From an uncultured Prevotellaceae bacterium (lineage in GTDB: Bacteria > Bacteroidota > Bacteroidia > Bacteroidales > Bacteroidaceae): a DNA stretch of 27,693 nucleotides. The notes beneath the pieces are model-generated. The model was not told where the DNA came from. It ran no database searches and saw only the letters and a list, made by a program, of their open reading frames with translations. The stretch is from assembly GCA_937877605.1 (NCBI GenBank), contig CALFJA010000001.1:1-27693 (forward strand), given 5' to 3'. The position numbers were made by a program, and so were the translations under genes. Positions within the stretch are counted from its first letter, which is position 1. Each line of letters begins with the position of its first letter. Shown piece after piece: positions 1 through 8,019 of the stretch.

Positions 1-1
1 A

Positions 2-151
2 TTGGCATTTACACTGGCTGAGATAATCAATTCGTTCCCAGGAGAGGGCGGTTTGTCCGCCTTGTTGGAAATGATGGTTGAAAAAGATGACGACCACGCC
101 ATTGACAGTATCGGCCAAACCATACGGATGGCTGCCAAAGGCGAACTCTAA
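2..151 (+). CDS. 3' end of an unidentified gene (partial)
   Basis: An open frame enters the window and ends at a TAA at 149-151, giving the last 49 residues of a protein. The tail is acidic and helical-looking, with a run of Asp residues (EKDDDH) and the C-terminus AAKGEL. I do not recognise the family. It lies 18 bp before the DUF4280 spike-tip gene on the same strand, so it probably belongs to the same secretion locus; that is inference from position only. Confidence 0.55.
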   Translation: MAFTLAEIINSFPGEGGLSALLEMMVEKDDDHAIDSIGQTIRMAAKGEL

Positions 152-169
152 ACACATCACGAAAGAATT

Positions 170-655
170 ATGTCTGATTCATTTGTAGTAACCTCAGCCA
201 TGATGAAATGCACCTTCGGGCTGGTTCCATGCCCATTGGTGGTCAACCCGTCGCGCACTCGGATGATTGGTGGTTTGCAGCAGGCCAACATAGGTGATTT
301 TGTTCCTCTGACCAACATCAGTTCATTTGGTATGTGCTCGGCACCGACCAATCCTGCTGTGATTGCTGCTACATCTGCGGCCTTGGGAGTTTTCACTCCA
401 GCTCCCTGCGTTCCCGCCATCACAACCCCATGGATGCCTGGTAAGCCAGACATGCTCGTGCAAGGGCTGCCGGCATTGACAAAATCGTGTATGAACACTT
501 GTATGTGGCTTGGGCAGATATCTTTTACCACGGACGGTCAACTGCCTCCCATCCCACCGGTAGTAACCCCACCGTTGGCATTGCCTAAGTTGAACTTCCA
601 GGCAATGGCTGACGCTCTTGCGAAACTGGCACAGGCAAAGAGCAAAACGAAATAA
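170..655 (+). CDS. DUF4280 / PAAR-like spike-tip protein
   Basis: This 161-residue protein matches the DUF4280 (PAAR-like) pattern. It opens with VVTSAMMKCTFGLVPCPLVV, has a middle segment of the type GGLQQANIGDF, then NISSFGMCSAPTNPAVIAAT, a conserved CVPAITTPWMPGKPD stretch and a Cys-rich end (CMNTCMW) followed by FTTDGQ. PAAR-like proteins cap the central spike of contractile injection systems and often dock effectors. Here the gene lies directly before a 733-residue candidate effector, which fits that role. The C-terminal 30 residues (proline-rich, then Ala/Lys-rich) extend past the conserved domain and could be an effector adaptor. The spike assignment is family knowledge; the pairing with the next gene is inference. 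Confidence 0.88.
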   Translation: MSDSFVVTSAMMKCTFGLVPCPLVVNPSRTRMIGGLQQANIGDFVPLTNISSFGMCSAPTNPAVIAATSAALGVFTPAPCVPAITTPWMPGKPDMLVQGLPALTKSCMNTCMWLGQISFTTDGQLPPIPPVVTPPLALPKLNFQAMADALAKLAQAKSKTK

Positions 656-691
656 ACACAGAACAATACACTCGCAATAATCTAGATTAGC

Positions 692-2893
692 ATGGGTAGA
701 ACAGGAGCAAAAAGCACCCAAAAGAGTGGTAATTTACTTGACGGTTTGAAGAAGAAAGACCTCAAACTGACGGTTATCTTTGCGCCTGTGTCTCGCAGTG
801 AATTGTTCGATGTGTACAACCCCGTTGAGTGCCCTGTTGTCGATCGGCAAATGCGTGTAATCAGCAGGCTCGTTGATTCTTCGGGTGAATATGTTCCAGA
901 AACGCAGGATAAGGTGATTTTCATCAACTGCGCCTCTGCCAACTGTATAGCAGAAGAGGATGGACCGATCGTAGATCTTACCCCTCAATCGCTGGAAGAC
1001 AAATTGGGGCGTGCCATACAAATCATACGTGAACTGCTCGACTATTGGCATGGATACTATGGAACGGTATTCACAACATTCTGCTGCTACCAGCCGTTGG
1101 AAGGCTTGATGGCTGCATTGCAAACCGTATTGAAATGCCCGCCGTTCGTCTCCAGTTCCAGTGGAGTAGGGGTAAGCATGGCTGTTCCTGCAAAGTTTGA
1201 AGATGCCTTCGATTTTTATTACGACTGGACTTTCGTTGCCAAGCACTCCAGTATCTATAAAGGAGAGTTCAAATACGAAGTCTATAATGACAAGTCGCCG
1301 GAAGAAAACCTCCAGGACGAGATAAATGATCTGCTCAAAGAGTTAGGCGAAAAAGACCCGAGGGCAAAGGAAAAGTTTGACAATTATCTCAATTCTGCGG
1401 GAACTTTCCGGAGCGCTTCACGACTTGGACTTGAAGGCTATCTGAAATACCATCCCGAATATCAAGGTTATTTGACAAAAATAGACCGGAACAGAAAAGA
1501 GATAGATGCCATCCACGAAAAACAGCAAAAGGAAGCAGAAGCATGGAGCCACAAGAGCGAAGCCCAAAGAAGAGGAATCGTTAAGCGTGATATCAATAAA
1601 TATTATGACGACAAAATAAAAAAGACAGAGGCCAAGAATGATCCTTTCATGCGGGAACTGGAAGCAAAAAGGCAACAACTTGGTTTTCAGCAAACCGGAA
1701 AATCTCAGTTTAATCCTAATGAAGCTCAACGGGCTTACGATGCCTATGATATAGGCGTGGAATTACATGGCGAAACTCATAGCCGCGATACGATAGAGTA
1801 TGAGGGTGAGTATTACACCATGGATGAACTTAACCAGATGTACGATGCGCTGAGCCATCAGAAACTTGTCATGGAGCAACAAAAGGAGAAAGCCTGGAGG
1901 AAAGCGAGAGATGAGATAAGAAAGCAGGTTTATATGGAAACCCTCGATGCAGGATTAGCTATCTTCGGAATTGTCAGCATTGTTCTCACACCACTCGTAT
2001 TAGTAGATGTTATTGTCATTATCGGCAAGATGTTTACCGTAGATGGTTATGCGAAAGATTTGCATAATTGGGCGGCTCTCGGTCTGGATGTCTTTGCATT
2101 GGTTCCATTTGTTGGAGCGGTATTCAAATTTGGCAAAACGGCAAAGATCTCTAAAGCGGTAAGCGAGGTGACTCATGCACCAGTAGCAGAAACCATTGCT
2201 GCCGATGTGTCCAAACAAGGTCACAGGGTTCTTACGACTACCGTTCATGATTTTGATGCTGCAGCTAAAGCAGAAAAAGCAAGTGCAGAGTTTAATCAAG
2301 CAAGAAAAGTTGCTGATGATGTAATAAATCCTCTTGCAGAAAAAGAGGCTACAGAAAGAGCTGCTGCAAGTAAACTGAAAGGACAAGCTGAGGAATTAAC
2401 AGCCAAGCACTACACTGATGTGAAGGAAGGGAATGCCTTTAGAAATGGTGGAGAGAAAAATGATATTAGAGCGGGAGATTTACATACAGAATCTTTACAA
2501 CATGAAGCCAATGCAGAAGCTGCAAGGGTTGCCAAAGAGGCTGCACAAAAGGAGGCTGTCACAAAAATGTCTCCTTATGAAAATGCTCTGTTGGAGGCTA
2601 ATCAAGAAGTTTTGGGGATTACGGCCATTGGTGCAGATGCAACAGAAGTGGTAAAGACTCTGCCGATTATCTCCTTGGGGGGATATATCAATGAACTGTC
2701 TCTTTATGTCAAGAATTTCTCAAACATGTCGGGGGCAGCACGAGCTACGGCCGCCGGAAATCTCGCTATCCAAGGAGTGGGCCGCGGCGGAAATGTAAAA
2801 ACATTCAACGACAGTGTGGGCACACTTACATCCGGACCATCATACACCGTGCAGCAAAGTGGTGATGATTTTGTTCTTGTTGTAAGGAACTAA
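692..2893 (+). CDS. Large candidate type VI cargo effector with pre-toxin-like hydrophobic segment
   Basis: The product has 733 residues and no signal peptide. Residues 1 to about 180 form a mixed alpha/beta domain that I cannot name. Residues about 200-415 are charged and coiled-coil-like (many Lys/Glu/Gln). A strongly hydrophobic stretch follows at about 419-446, then LDVFALVPFVGAVFKFGKTA at about 465-485, which resembles the hydrophobic pre-toxin segment of polymorphic toxins. Residues about 503-663 are Ala/Glu/Lys-rich and encoded by noticeably more A/T-rich DNA (about 2200-2680). The last 70 residues may be the active or capping domain, but no catalytic motif is evident. Position 36 bp after the spike-tip gene and before a DUF2931-like gene suggests a spike, effector and accessory/immunity trio. 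It could instead be a structural protein. Confidence 0.6.
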   Translation: MGRTGAKSTQKSGNLLDGLKKKDLKLTVIFAPVSRSELFDVYNPVECPVVDRQMRVISRLVDSSGEYVPETQDKVIFINCASANCIAEEDGPIVDLTPQSLEDKLGRAIQIIRELLDYWHGYYGTVFTTFCCYQPLEGLMAALQTVLKCPPFVSSSSGVGVSMAVPAKFEDAFDFYYDWTFVAKHSSIYKGEFKYEVYNDKSPEENLQDEINDLLKELGEKDPRAKEKFDNYLNSAGTFRSASRLGLEGYLKYHPEYQGYLTKIDRNRKEIDAIHEKQQKEAEAWSHKSEAQRRGIVKRDINKYYDDKIKKTEAKNDPFMRELEAKRQQLGFQQTGKSQFNPNEAQRAYDAYDIGVELHGETHSRDTIEYEGEYYTMDELNQMYDALSHQKLVMEQQKEKAWRKARDEIRKQVYMETLDAGLAIFGIVSIVLTPLVLVDVIVIIGKMFTVDGYAKDLHNWAALGLDVFALVPFVGAVFKFGKTAKISKAVSEVTHAPVAETIAADVSKQGHRVLTTTVHDFDAAAKAEKASAEFNQARKVADDVINPLAEKEATERAAASKLKGQAEELTAKHYTDVKEGNAFRNGGEKNDIRAGDLHTESLQHEANAEAARVAKEAAQKEAVTKMSPYENALLEANQEVLGITAIGADATEVVKTLPIISLGGYINELSLYVKNFSNMSGAARATAAGNLAIQGVGRGGNVKTFNDSVGTLTSGPSYTVQQSGDDFVLVVRN

Positions 2894-2914
2894 AAGACAA
2901 GGAAAAATACAAAG

Positions 2915-3904
2915 ATGACATTCGCATATACACCATCTACATCATACTATGCCCTTTACCCAATGAAGGTGTTGGAATCGGTTCTACACTTTATGGATAA
3001 AGATGTAAGACCAGTTCCCCTTTATGAAAACATAACTGGCGATTGGGGCGACCAGTCTCCGATAGAAGAAGACGGCACTACCTATCCCATGCCTGGTATG
3101 CTGTGGCTCCGATGGTGGTCTGCGCCTGAGCAGAAGTGTTACGACATGGAAATGTTTTTGCATCCAAAAAAGGCCGAACAACTTTGGAAGGAGCATGCTG
3201 CAGGTAAAGAGGCAGAACGCTACAAGTACTTCGTGTTCGGGATGTCACCCTATGGTGGTGTTGCCGTATGGCTAAAGGCACAAAAGAAATCTGTGCTGTT
3301 GAAGTGGGCCTATGCCGAGGAAGATGACCTGCACGAACACGAATCGGCTAAATTGGAAAGGCTGAACCTATTGACCGAACCTCTTGCATTGCCGCCAATT
3401 GAGTTCTTTGACCAGAATATGGAACAATATACCTACCGCTATGTCGCATTGGAAGAACTCTGGAACGGTAAGGCGTGGCAGCCATATAGCGATGATGACG
3501 ATGAGATGTTCTGTGACCATGTAGAGGAATTGCTCTACGATGGAACACGCGACCAGCTTGGCAGTGAATACCTGTTTGACTATCATAAGGCAGGAGTTCC
3601 CCAAAAACTGGCGGCTGTCTGGTATAACGGCAGGGAGGAATACAAAGCATTCTTCTGGATACAGCGCGAGGAGGTGATGGGAATATTCCAGCAGATATTT
3701 CATAACAAGCCCGATGTTAAAGCCGACTTTATTATACGCCTTGACCTTAAAGCCAATATGTACGAGTTGGCACTCCGAAAGGAAGGAATGCCACAACCGA
3801 TAGTCCTCCCGAAGGAATGCTATGAGATGCTTGTCCTGAGAAACGAAAACAATTGCATGATGAGCGAGAATTATTCTCAGGCATGGGATGCTTGGCGTTG
3901 GTAA
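2915..3904 (+). CDS. DUF2931-like protein, possible immunity or accessory protein
   Basis: The 329-residue product is acidic and rich in Trp and Tyr. Residues about 60-120 (PGMLWLRWWSAPEQKCYDME, then a Lys/Glu helix and FVFGMSPYGGVAVWL) resemble the DUF2931 pattern common in Bacteroidota, in which a short beta strand ends in a G-x-V-x-V-W-L motif. The C-terminal half repeats a similar theme (VPQKLAAVWYNGREEYKAFF). No signal peptide or lipobox is seen, unlike many DUF2931 lipoproteins. It starts 21 bp after the candidate effector gene. A small soluble protein straight after a large effector is often the immunity protein, but at 329 residues it could also be an effector chaperone. Family assignment is moderate and role is inferred. 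Confidence 0.55.
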   Translation: MTFAYTPSTSYYALYPMKVLESVLHFMDKDVRPVPLYENITGDWGDQSPIEEDGTTYPMPGMLWLRWWSAPEQKCYDMEMFLHPKKAEQLWKEHAAGKEAERYKYFVFGMSPYGGVAVWLKAQKKSVLLKWAYAEEDDLHEHESAKLERLNLLTEPLALPPIEFFDQNMEQYTYRYVALEELWNGKAWQPYSDDDDEMFCDHVEELLYDGTRDQLGSEYLFDYHKAGVPQKLAAVWYNGREEYKAFFWIQREEVMGIFQQIFHNKPDVKADFIIRLDLKANMYELALRKEGMPQPIVLPKECYEMLVLRNENNCMMSENYSQAWDAWRW

Positions 3905-3910
3905 TCGAAC

Positions 3911-3958
3911 ATCGTTAAACGATTTTAAACAATAAATAATTAATAAAATATAATCAAT
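3911..3958 (+). promoter_or_regulatory. A/T-rich leader of the ubiquitin-like gene with a small hairpin
   Basis: After the DUF2931-like stop codon, a short palindrome (ATCGT, loop TAA, ACGAT at 3911-3923) runs into TTTT, followed by about 30 bp that is almost pure A/T up to the ATG at 3959. The hairpin could be a weak terminator or processing site. A/T-rich leaders favour strong translation in Bacteroidota, so this may raise modifier levels relative to the upstream genes. No clear TAnnTTTG box is present. Confidence 0.3.
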
Positions 3959-4285
3959 ATGACAGACCAAGAATTTTATCAAGAGGAGTTTATCGTATTG
4001 CTGACAATTGATGGTACGGCATACGATGAGATTGAAGTGAAAGTGACAGACCCGAACAAGACTGTCCGTGAGCAGATTGACAGCATTATCCAAGTCTTTG
4101 AACTGCCGAAGATGGATAACGGGGGCAATCCCATCCAATACCTGTTGGGTAAGTTGATGGATGGCGACGAGGAGCCTGCCGTTCTGGAGTTTGAGGATGA
4201 AGAAGGCCGCGAGATGGCTCTGGTTGACTACGACATCCAGCCCATGGACCACCTGCACCTCATTTCCGTACCTATCGCAGGATAG
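3959..4285 (+). CDS. Ubiquitin-like modifier protein
   Basis: This 108-residue acidic protein has the beta-grasp order expected of ubiquitin: strand (FIVLLTIDG), strand (DEIEVKVTD), helix (TVREQIDSIIQVFELP), then C-terminal strands. The C-terminus DYDIQPMDHLHLISVPIAG aligns with the end of eukaryotic ubiquitin, DYNIQKESTLHLVLRLRGG, sharing the DY-x-IQ and LHL positions and a final glycine. It ends at that Gly, so no protease trimming would be needed before E1 activation, although the usual GG is AG. The next gene is an E2, and an E1, a RING protein and a JAB protease follow in the same locus. I infer that it is conjugated to protein targets. The alternative is a non-conjugated EsaB/YukD-type protein, but the E1/E2 context argues against that. 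Confidence 0.88.
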   Translation: MTDQEFYQEEFIVLLTIDGTAYDEIEVKVTDPNKTVREQIDSIIQVFELPKMDNGGNPIQYLLGKLMDGDEEPAVLEFEDEEGREMALVDYDIQPMDHLHLISVPIAG

Positions 4286-4327
4286 AGAGTAGTTTTATTG
4301 TTAAATGTTTAATGGTTATTCTGAATC

Positions 4328-4993
4328 ATGAATCCAGCAATCAGCAAAATAGACGAGAAAAGCCTGAAGGGTCGTGATGCCCGCCTGTTTCAGGAATGGA
4401 AAGACTTGGACGCACTTTGCGAAAAGCGCAAGAGAGAGAGTGCAAATCCGTTTAAGCCATCATTGTCGTATATTATTAGGAGGAAGACCCCGACGGGTCT
4501 GCCCACAGAGTTTGAAATCTTGTATCGTTGCAAGAGCATTATAGGCGTTGAAGGCGAAGAAAAGCCCCGCAAGCCTATTTTCGGCAACTTGCATAAGATG
4601 AGCGTGGTGTTGCCCAACAACTACCCATCGGCAGACGGCAACCCCATCTTTACTTTCATCTCGGACATCTGGCATCCAAACATCCGCTATGCAGGCAGTT
4701 TCAAGGGTCATGTGTGCCTTACCATTAAGGAGATGGGAGTGTTGGCTTCCATCAAGGACTTGGTTTTGCGTGTGGAGCGCTATCTGAAGTATCAGATGTA
4801 TCATGCACAGAATACCTATCCCTATCCTGAAGATCAGGATGTTGCAGAATGGGTGCGCGAGGAAGGCGAGCCTAACGGCTGGGTAAAGTTTGCGCAGGAA
4901 AAACCAGAACCAGCAGCTCCGAAACCTGCTGAACCTGCAGAACAGCCACAGGAAAAGCCGGCGCCGCCAAAGAAGCGCTCTTTGACTATTTAA
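4328..4993 (+). CDS. E2 ubiquitin-conjugating enzyme (UBC fold)
   Basis: The product has 221 residues. It shows the E2 core: a strand region (TEFEILYRC, about 60-68), the hydrophobic strand plus YP turn (MSVVLPNNYPSADGNPIFTF, 91-110), the HPN motif (His116, Pro117, Asn118) and the catalytic cysteine Cys130 in GHVCL. Spacing from HPN to Cys is close to that of classical E2s. E2s take the modifier from E1 as a thioester on the Cys; the HPN Asn assists isopeptide formation. After about residue 165 the fold ends and a Pro/Ala/Glu-rich tail (about 186-215) leads to a basic end (PPKKRSLTI), unusual for bacterial E2s and possibly a docking tail. It lies 42 bp after the modifier gene and no E1 domain is fused to it. 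Confidence 0.93.
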   Translation: MNPAISKIDEKSLKGRDARLFQEWKDLDALCEKRKRESANPFKPSLSYIIRRKTPTGLPTEFEILYRCKSIIGVEGEEKPRKPIFGNLHKMSVVLPNNYPSADGNPIFTFISDIWHPNIRYAGSFKGHVCLTIKEMGVLASIKDLVLRVERYLKYQMYHAQNTYPYPEDQDVAEWVREEGEPNGWVKFAQEKPEPAAPKPAEPAEQPQEKPAPPKKRSLTI

Positions 4994-5015
4994 TTATTGG
5001 CAAAACGAAAAGACT

Positions 5016-6068
5016 ATGAGAAAAATATGGATATGCCTGTTGCTCTGTATGGCGGTAATGAATGTCATGGCAGACGAGCAGAAGAAAGTGACCCTGAGTG
5101 GCGACCACAACAAGGAGATGGTCAGCTTGTCGTATTGTAACATCTTCATTAACCTGAACGAGGTAGACGACGGTGTTGGCGAAGTGGGCATTGAATTGGA
5201 AAACCTCAGCGAGTCGAAGGTGCTTATCTTGTTCGACCGTTCGTATTTGGAGAAACAAGTGTCAAAACTGTCACCGAAGATGACATTCGATAAAATATTC
5301 GGTGGAACAAAGGGTAAACGCGTTCTCGAACCATACAGCGAGCAACTGGACAGAGTATTGCCGTTGCGCCCGTCCGACAAGCAATCGCTGCCTCCGGTTC
5401 GGGTGGAAAACGAAGCCACCAAGATTGTGAAAATGCCTATTTATATCGCCAAATATAAGGGAAAGAAAGCTTTGATTTTACTTGAGAAACAAGTAATAGA
5501 ACTGAATATAGAAGTAGAACTGAAACCTTCAGAAGAATATGTGAAGATCAGTTCCGAGTGTGACGAACTCGTTCAGACAATCTCTCGCAAGGGAATTTGC
5601 ACCAACCGGAAACACAAACAGTCGGCCGATAGGCAAAGGGAGGACTACCAGAAAAAAATCGATGCGCTGAAAGACAAGATTGACAACCTCATTAGTTCGC
5701 ATGGATGGAACAGCAATGATGCGGGCTATCGTCGTTACGAAGCGCTGAAGTCGAAATTGGATGGCGTTGAGTTCGAGGAGCGTGATTGCGGCAAGCATAA
5801 GTCGTCTGGCGGCAGTGGCGGTGGTCACAAGTGCAGTTATTGCGGATGGTCGCTTCAACAAATCTATCACAAACTCGACGACCTGTATAAAAAGATTTAT
5901 AGCAGCAATGACCGTAAGGGCACCAAGGCCAGTGTGATGGGCCAGGTGAATGCACTCTACAATTGTTGTACCGACTCCAGGTGCAGCAAGCACGCTGCGC
6001 AATGGAAGCAGGGTGGCGACTATAAGAGCAAGATCGTTGAACGCTACAATCGTATAAACAGTCTATGA
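5016..6068 (+). CDS. Exported protein with shared N-terminal domain and Cys/His-rich C-terminus
   Basis: The 350-residue product begins with a signal peptide (MRKIWICLLLCMAVMNVMA). Residues about 25-170 form a beta-rich domain with VLILFDRSYL near 69 and MPIYIAKYKGKKALILL near 140. The same landmarks, in the same order, occur in the product of the next gene (VAVVIFDRTGNF and IPVYLAHYEGKRHYKVF), so the two are likely paralogous in this region. Residues about 200-250 look coiled-coil. A C-terminal Cys/His cluster follows: C258-x2-H261, a Gly/Ser linker, C273-x2-C276, then C317, C318, C323 and H326, which could bind zinc or form disulfides. The family is unknown. Its stop overlaps the next start (ATGA at 6065-6068), indicating coupled translation. 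Confidence 0.75.
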   Translation: MRKIWICLLLCMAVMNVMADEQKKVTLSGDHNKEMVSLSYCNIFINLNEVDDGVGEVGIELENLSESKVLILFDRSYLEKQVSKLSPKMTFDKIFGGTKGKRVLEPYSEQLDRVLPLRPSDKQSLPPVRVENEATKIVKMPIYIAKYKGKKALILLEKQVIELNIEVELKPSEEYVKISSECDELVQTISRKGICTNRKHKQSADRQREDYQKKIDALKDKIDNLISSHGWNSNDAGYRRYEALKSKLDGVEFEERDCGKHKSSGGSGGGHKCSYCGWSLQQIYHKLDDLYKKIYSSNDRKGTKASVMGQVNALYNCCTDSRCSKHAAQWKQGGDYKSKIVERYNRINSL

Positions 6069-7579
6069 CAAACGAAAAAATAAAGTTTTTTGTCTCGCTT
6101 CTATTGCTGTTGTTAATAAAGGGTATAGGTGTTTCCGCCAAGGAAATAAAGGATACATTATACTCTGGGCATGGCGACCGCGTCATTATTACTTATAGTC
6201 AGACTATGAGTGGTGGGCAGTTAGGCATAAGGTTTAACAATGTGCAGAAAAAACTGAGTGAGGGAAATCTTAAGAAATACAAGAAACTGGACGAAGTGGC
6301 CGTGGTTATCTTTGACCGTACTGGCAATTTTCATGACTTGAAATTCGATGGCATGGCTACATCTGCATTCATGGTGCCGTCGGATGTTCACTACAACTCT
6401 TCCGCTGACGGTTATTTTCTTTTAAAGGACAATCCTTCGCTTCAGTTCAGCATTACCTCCGAAAATTCTGAAATATCAATACCAGTTTATCTGGCACACT
6501 ATGAGGGTAAGCGCCATTACAAAGTTTTTGCCCAGTGTGGTAAGATGAGAATTAAAGCCAAGAAGGCAAGTAAACCGGCTGGAGGCAGTGTCAATGTCAA
6601 TACCGAAGCCGTTCCAGGCCAACAGGGAGAAGTTGTAATCTCCAGTGAAGAACTGGTAGATGCCGGTATCTCACCGGCTGACGAGGCTGCCATTCGCATA
6701 AACACGGTGAGAGACCTTTTGGAGAAGGCCAACAAAGTTCCGTTTTCTGAAGAGTTGACTCATGAAGCAGCCATGCTGCGCGAACTTCGCATGAAGGTGA
6801 CAGACGAAGCCGTTGTGAAGCAGATAAACGATGCTCTCTCCGCCTACGACAACAAGAAGCAGCAACTTGAACAGCAGAATGATGCCAGCCAGCAGGCTGC
6901 TGCCGCTGCGGCACAGCAGGCTCAGGCGCGCCAGGATTCCATTCAGGCAGCCCAGGCCGCAGAATCCAGCAAGGATAAGAAGAACATGATGTGGCTCATC
7001 GGTGGACTAGGTGGTTTCTTTGCCTTGTTCATGGGCGGAAAGCAAATCATGCAGAGCATAAAGAACAATAAGATGCAAAAGATGCAGCAGCAGATGCAGC
7101 AGCAGATGATGAGAAACATTCAGGACATGGCCAACAAGGCTAATCCTATGGCACAGATGGGAAATCCTTTGCAGGGAGCACCTGGACCACTGGAGCAGAT
7201 GGGCAGACAGATGCAACAGAAAGCCCAGGCAGAGGTCCAACAGCAGATAAACCGGCAGGTTCAGCAGGCAAATCAACAAATCAACAATGCCACTGATAAA
7301 CTGCGGACTCCCACGGCCGGCGCATCTCCACAGCCAGTCCAGCCAGAGCAATCCACAGGCAGGGCAATGTCGGAAGAGAGCCGCATGGCTAAGGAACGCC
7401 TGCGCAGCATTCTTGCCGGACGAAAAGGGCAGGCTCCGGGCACGGAATTGACATCCGCAGAGACAGATGTGGCGCCAAAGATTTCAATCACTCCCGGGCG
7501 CAAACCTTCATTGAACGATCAGATACCGACCAAATACAAGCGATTGCAAAAAGTAAAGAAACCAGAAGACAAGAAATAA
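6065..7579 (+). CDS. Single-pass membrane protein: periplasmic domain plus Gln/Met-rich cytosolic tail
   Basis: The product has 504 residues. An N-terminal signal peptide (hydrophobic core about 8-20) precedes a beta-rich domain (about 27-165) resembling that of the preceding gene. Residues about 205-300 are helical and Gln/Ala-rich, followed by a transmembrane segment (MMWLIGGLGGFFALFMGG, about 308-325). The tail is very rich in Gln and Met (335-400), then Pro/Ser-rich and basic. The signal peptide plus one later membrane segment predicts the first domain in the periplasm and the Q-rich tail in the cytosol. This is the topology also predicted for the JAB protein. No family is recognised; a structural or adaptor subunit of the membrane complex is plausible. 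It overlaps the previous gene by 4 bp and is the last gene before the 407-bp gap. Confidence 0.75.
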   Translation: MTNEKIKFFVSLLLLLLIKGIGVSAKEIKDTLYSGHGDRVIITYSQTMSGGQLGIRFNNVQKKLSEGNLKKYKKLDEVAVVIFDRTGNFHDLKFDGMATSAFMVPSDVHYNSSADGYFLLKDNPSLQFSITSENSEISIPVYLAHYEGKRHYKVFAQCGKMRIKAKKASKPAGGSVNVNTEAVPGQQGEVVISSEELVDAGISPADEAAIRINTVRDLLEKANKVPFSEELTHEAAMLRELRMKVTDEAVVKQINDALSAYDNKKQQLEQQNDASQQAAAAAAQQAQARQDSIQAAQAAESSKDKKNMMWLIGGLGGFFALFMGGKQIMQSIKNNKMQKMQQQMQQQMMRNIQDMANKANPMAQMGNPLQGAPGPLEQMGRQMQQKAQAEVQQQINRQVQQANQQINNATDKLRTPTAGASPQPVQPEQSTGRAMSEESRMAKERLRSILAGRKGQAPGTELTSAETDVAPKISITPGRKPSLNDQIPTKYKRLQKVKKPEDKK

Positions 7580-7986
7580 CCCCACAAAAAAACAAATGGC
7601 AGTGTAAAAAATCTTGTCAAAAAAGTCGTCTCGAATTTAACACCTTTCAGACTTTCAAACCACGAGAATTCATATATATCAACTTCATTTTTTCAAAATC
7701 AGGTTTCCAAAGCATAGTTTTTGCACTTAAAGAGGCCAGCAGTTGAGTTGTAAAAGCCTAAAAGTTGGACACTCACTACCAGGTTCTTGGAATACGGGGC
7801 AATTTAATATGCCGGGAAATAGGCTTGTAACCTATTGGCTTTCATTGAAAATTCGCGTAGGCGCAAAAACTTGGACCTGCCTTCGTATATGTCCACCGCC
7901 ATTTTTTAACGCGGCAGAAATGTTGACAAATCGCGGAAAAGGTAAATAATCTTTACATTCATTGAACCAACAACCAAATCAATACC
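7580..7986 (+). other. 407-bp non-coding gap dividing the locus
   Basis: I see no convincing gene here. The DNA is A/T-rich over its first 160 bp. A small perfect palindrome lies at 7818-7836 (AATAGG, 7-nt loop, CCTATT). Two similar short strings, AAAAGTTGGA and AAAACTTGGA, flank it. The 3' end holds possible promoter elements. The gap separates the modifier/E2 gene group from the JAB/RING/E1/baseplate group and probably marks a second transcription unit. Confidence 0.5.
7923..7955 (+). promoter_or_regulatory. Possible promoter for the JAB-RING-E1-baseplate operon
   Basis: A TTGACA string at 7923-7928 is followed by AATAAT at 7945-7950 (16-bp spacing) and AATCTTTA at 7948-7955. The latter matches six of eight positions of the Bacteroidota -7 box TAnnTTTG, with a TTG about 22 bp upstream. 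Either reading would start transcription shortly before the JAB gene. The match is imperfect and the call rests mainly on position in the only large gap of the locus. Confidence 0.3.
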
Positions 7987-8019
7987 ATGCACTCTTACAT
8001 TCGGATAATTAAACCCTAT

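Noticed and set aside
3368..4258. 296-codon - strand frame opposite the DUF2931-like and ubiquitin-like genes
   Set aside because: It lies entirely antisense to two well-supported genes and shows no recognisable domain.
3959..4285. Ubiquitin-like gene as YukD/EsaB of a type VII secretion system
   Set aside because: No EssC-type ATPase or WXG100 gene is present, and E1, E2, RING and JAB genes lie in the same locus.
7743..7949. 68-codon open frame in the gap before the JAB gene
   Set aside because: Its composition is not protein-like (Trp, Cys and Gly scattered with no domain), there is no ribosome site, and it ends among promoter-like sequence.
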